Source: Apostichopus japonicus
Lineage: Eukaryota > Echinodermata > Holothuroidea > Aspidochirotida > Stichopodidae
Length of the DNA: 64,000 nt
NCBI RefSeq assembly: GCF_037975245.1
Contig: NC_092578.1
Span: 17,135,321 to 17,199,320, forward strand
Direction of reading: 5' to 3'
Below are positions 63,178-64,000 of this stretch, in pieces. Position 1 is the first letter of the stretch. Every line of letters starts with the position of its first letter. A model generated the notes under the pieces. That model saw only the letters and a program-made list of their open reading frames with translations, had not been told where the DNA came from and made no database searches. A program made the translations under genes and the position numbers.

Positions 63178-63540
63178 AGGGTAGATGGGAGGGGAGGGGT
63201 GGGGAGGGGTGGGAGAGGGGGAGGGGACTAAGTGGGTTATACGTGACTTTGATTTGAAGGCACAAACTCGAATATCACATCAAAACTTCCCATAGGATAG
63301 CTCTCTCTGTGCTTTGTTTTTATCGCAAATTCCAGTATAACTGAACTTAGTGGAGGGGTGAGTAGGGAGGGGAGGGGAGGGGAGGAGGAGGGGGAGGGGA
63401 CTAAGTGGGTCATGCAGTAACATGTGACTTTGATTTGAAGGCACGTGACAAACCCGAATATCACATCAAATCTTCTCAACACGATAACTCATTCTGTACA
63501 ATGGGTGTACCTCAAATTCCAGGAAAGCTATTTAAATGTT
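63178..63540. repeat. ~180-bp tandem duplication with GGGGA-rich spacers
   Basis: GGGACTAAGTGGGTTATACG at 63224 and GGGACTAAGTGGGTCATGCA at 63397 start two related stretches that also share GTGACTTTGATTTGAAGGCAC, CGAATATCACATCAAA and CAAATTCCAG. Each is preceded by a GGGGAGGGG purine tract. Confidence 0.8.
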
Positions 63541-64000
63541 TCTAATCCAATCAACACACTTATTAATTTACTTTTCCTTAACTTATCGACAAAGAACATT
63601 TCTTTATAATGACAGTTAACTCAATTTCTTCATGAAAGGGCACTTTGTGAATAAGAAAAGGGCCATTTATAATTAAAAAGGGATGTACTTATCTACTTAT
63701 CATTAGCAAAACACGGGCACATCTAAGTTTTCACTAAACTGAAGAAGCCCACCACGCCACCTTCCCGCTCCCCGCTCCCCCTCCCCTGCCCCTCCCCCCT
63801 TCCAGGTCCACCGCACTGAGCCTTCTATATACATACATGACAGAGCGTACCGTAAATTTTGTTTTGATGTCAAGTCCGCGGTTGACCAATCATTTCACTC
63901 CCTTCAGTTAGTCAGGAGAAATTGTTTATGCCTAACTTCATACGATTCAATACACTAGTCATAGTTGCGTGCAGAGAGAATGAATACTTTTCGAAATTTC
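63541..64000. other. Window end, no gene recognised
   Basis: AT-rich with a C-rich tract at 63763-63805. No exon joining the 62856 exon was recognised. Confidence 0.4.

Overview
This is nuclear DNA of an animal. It is AT-rich and intron-rich, with canonical GT-AG splice sites, long (TA)n tracts, many G/C homopolymer runs, tRNA-derived SINEs, MITE-like inverted repeats and minisatellites. The protein families (receptor tyrosine kinase, class A GPCRs, cytochrome c) and repeat style suggest a marine invertebrate deuterostome. An echinoderm such as a sea cucumber is my best guess, but the sequence I can see does not prove it.

Layout. (1) 1-7076, + strand: the C-terminal half of a receptor-type tyrosine kinase domain plus an acidic tail, in four exons (1129-1343, 2485-2625, 4396-4603, 6933-7076). 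The 5' part lies outside the window and I could not find the last exon. A short tandem duplication has left a decoy copy of the acceptor and start of the 2485 exon 136 bp upstream. (2) 7484-10718: a minisatellite of 61-bp units with higher-order duplications. (3) 11-19 kb: no genes recognised; nested tandem repeats, a cluster of AGGTCA half-sites, a SINE and a 20-bp minisatellite. (4) 19229-25240, + strand: an adenosine-receptor-like GPCR in two exons. (5) 25-43 kb: a gene desert with MITEs, a palindromic retroposon, SINEs and (TA)n arrays. (6) 44022-48604, + strand: a second, paralogous GPCR with the same intron position, preceded by a diverged tandem repeat. A TA-flanked MITE in its 3' flank carries the likely poly(A) signal. 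(7) 49775-50330: a 3' fragment of a non-LTR retrotransposon. (8) 50-58 kb: repeats only. (9) 60483-58889, - strand: a divergent cytochrome c in two coding exons, with a possible 5' UTR exon near 61034. (10) 62856-62955, + strand: a probable first coding exon of a signal-anchor protein that leaves the window.

The genes do not form a pathway. The two GPCRs are a local duplication of one receptor. Both keep the ribose-side hallmarks of adenosine receptors (Ser7.42-His7.43, Phe in ECL2) but share acidic residues at 3.36 and 6.55, where adenosine receptors have Thr and Asn. This makes them the best candidates in the window for a changed ligand specificity. The cytochrome c keeps all heme ligands but has lost most of the Asn-Pro-Lys-Lys stretch and Lys79. 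All functional statements are inferred from reading the sequence; no database search was run.
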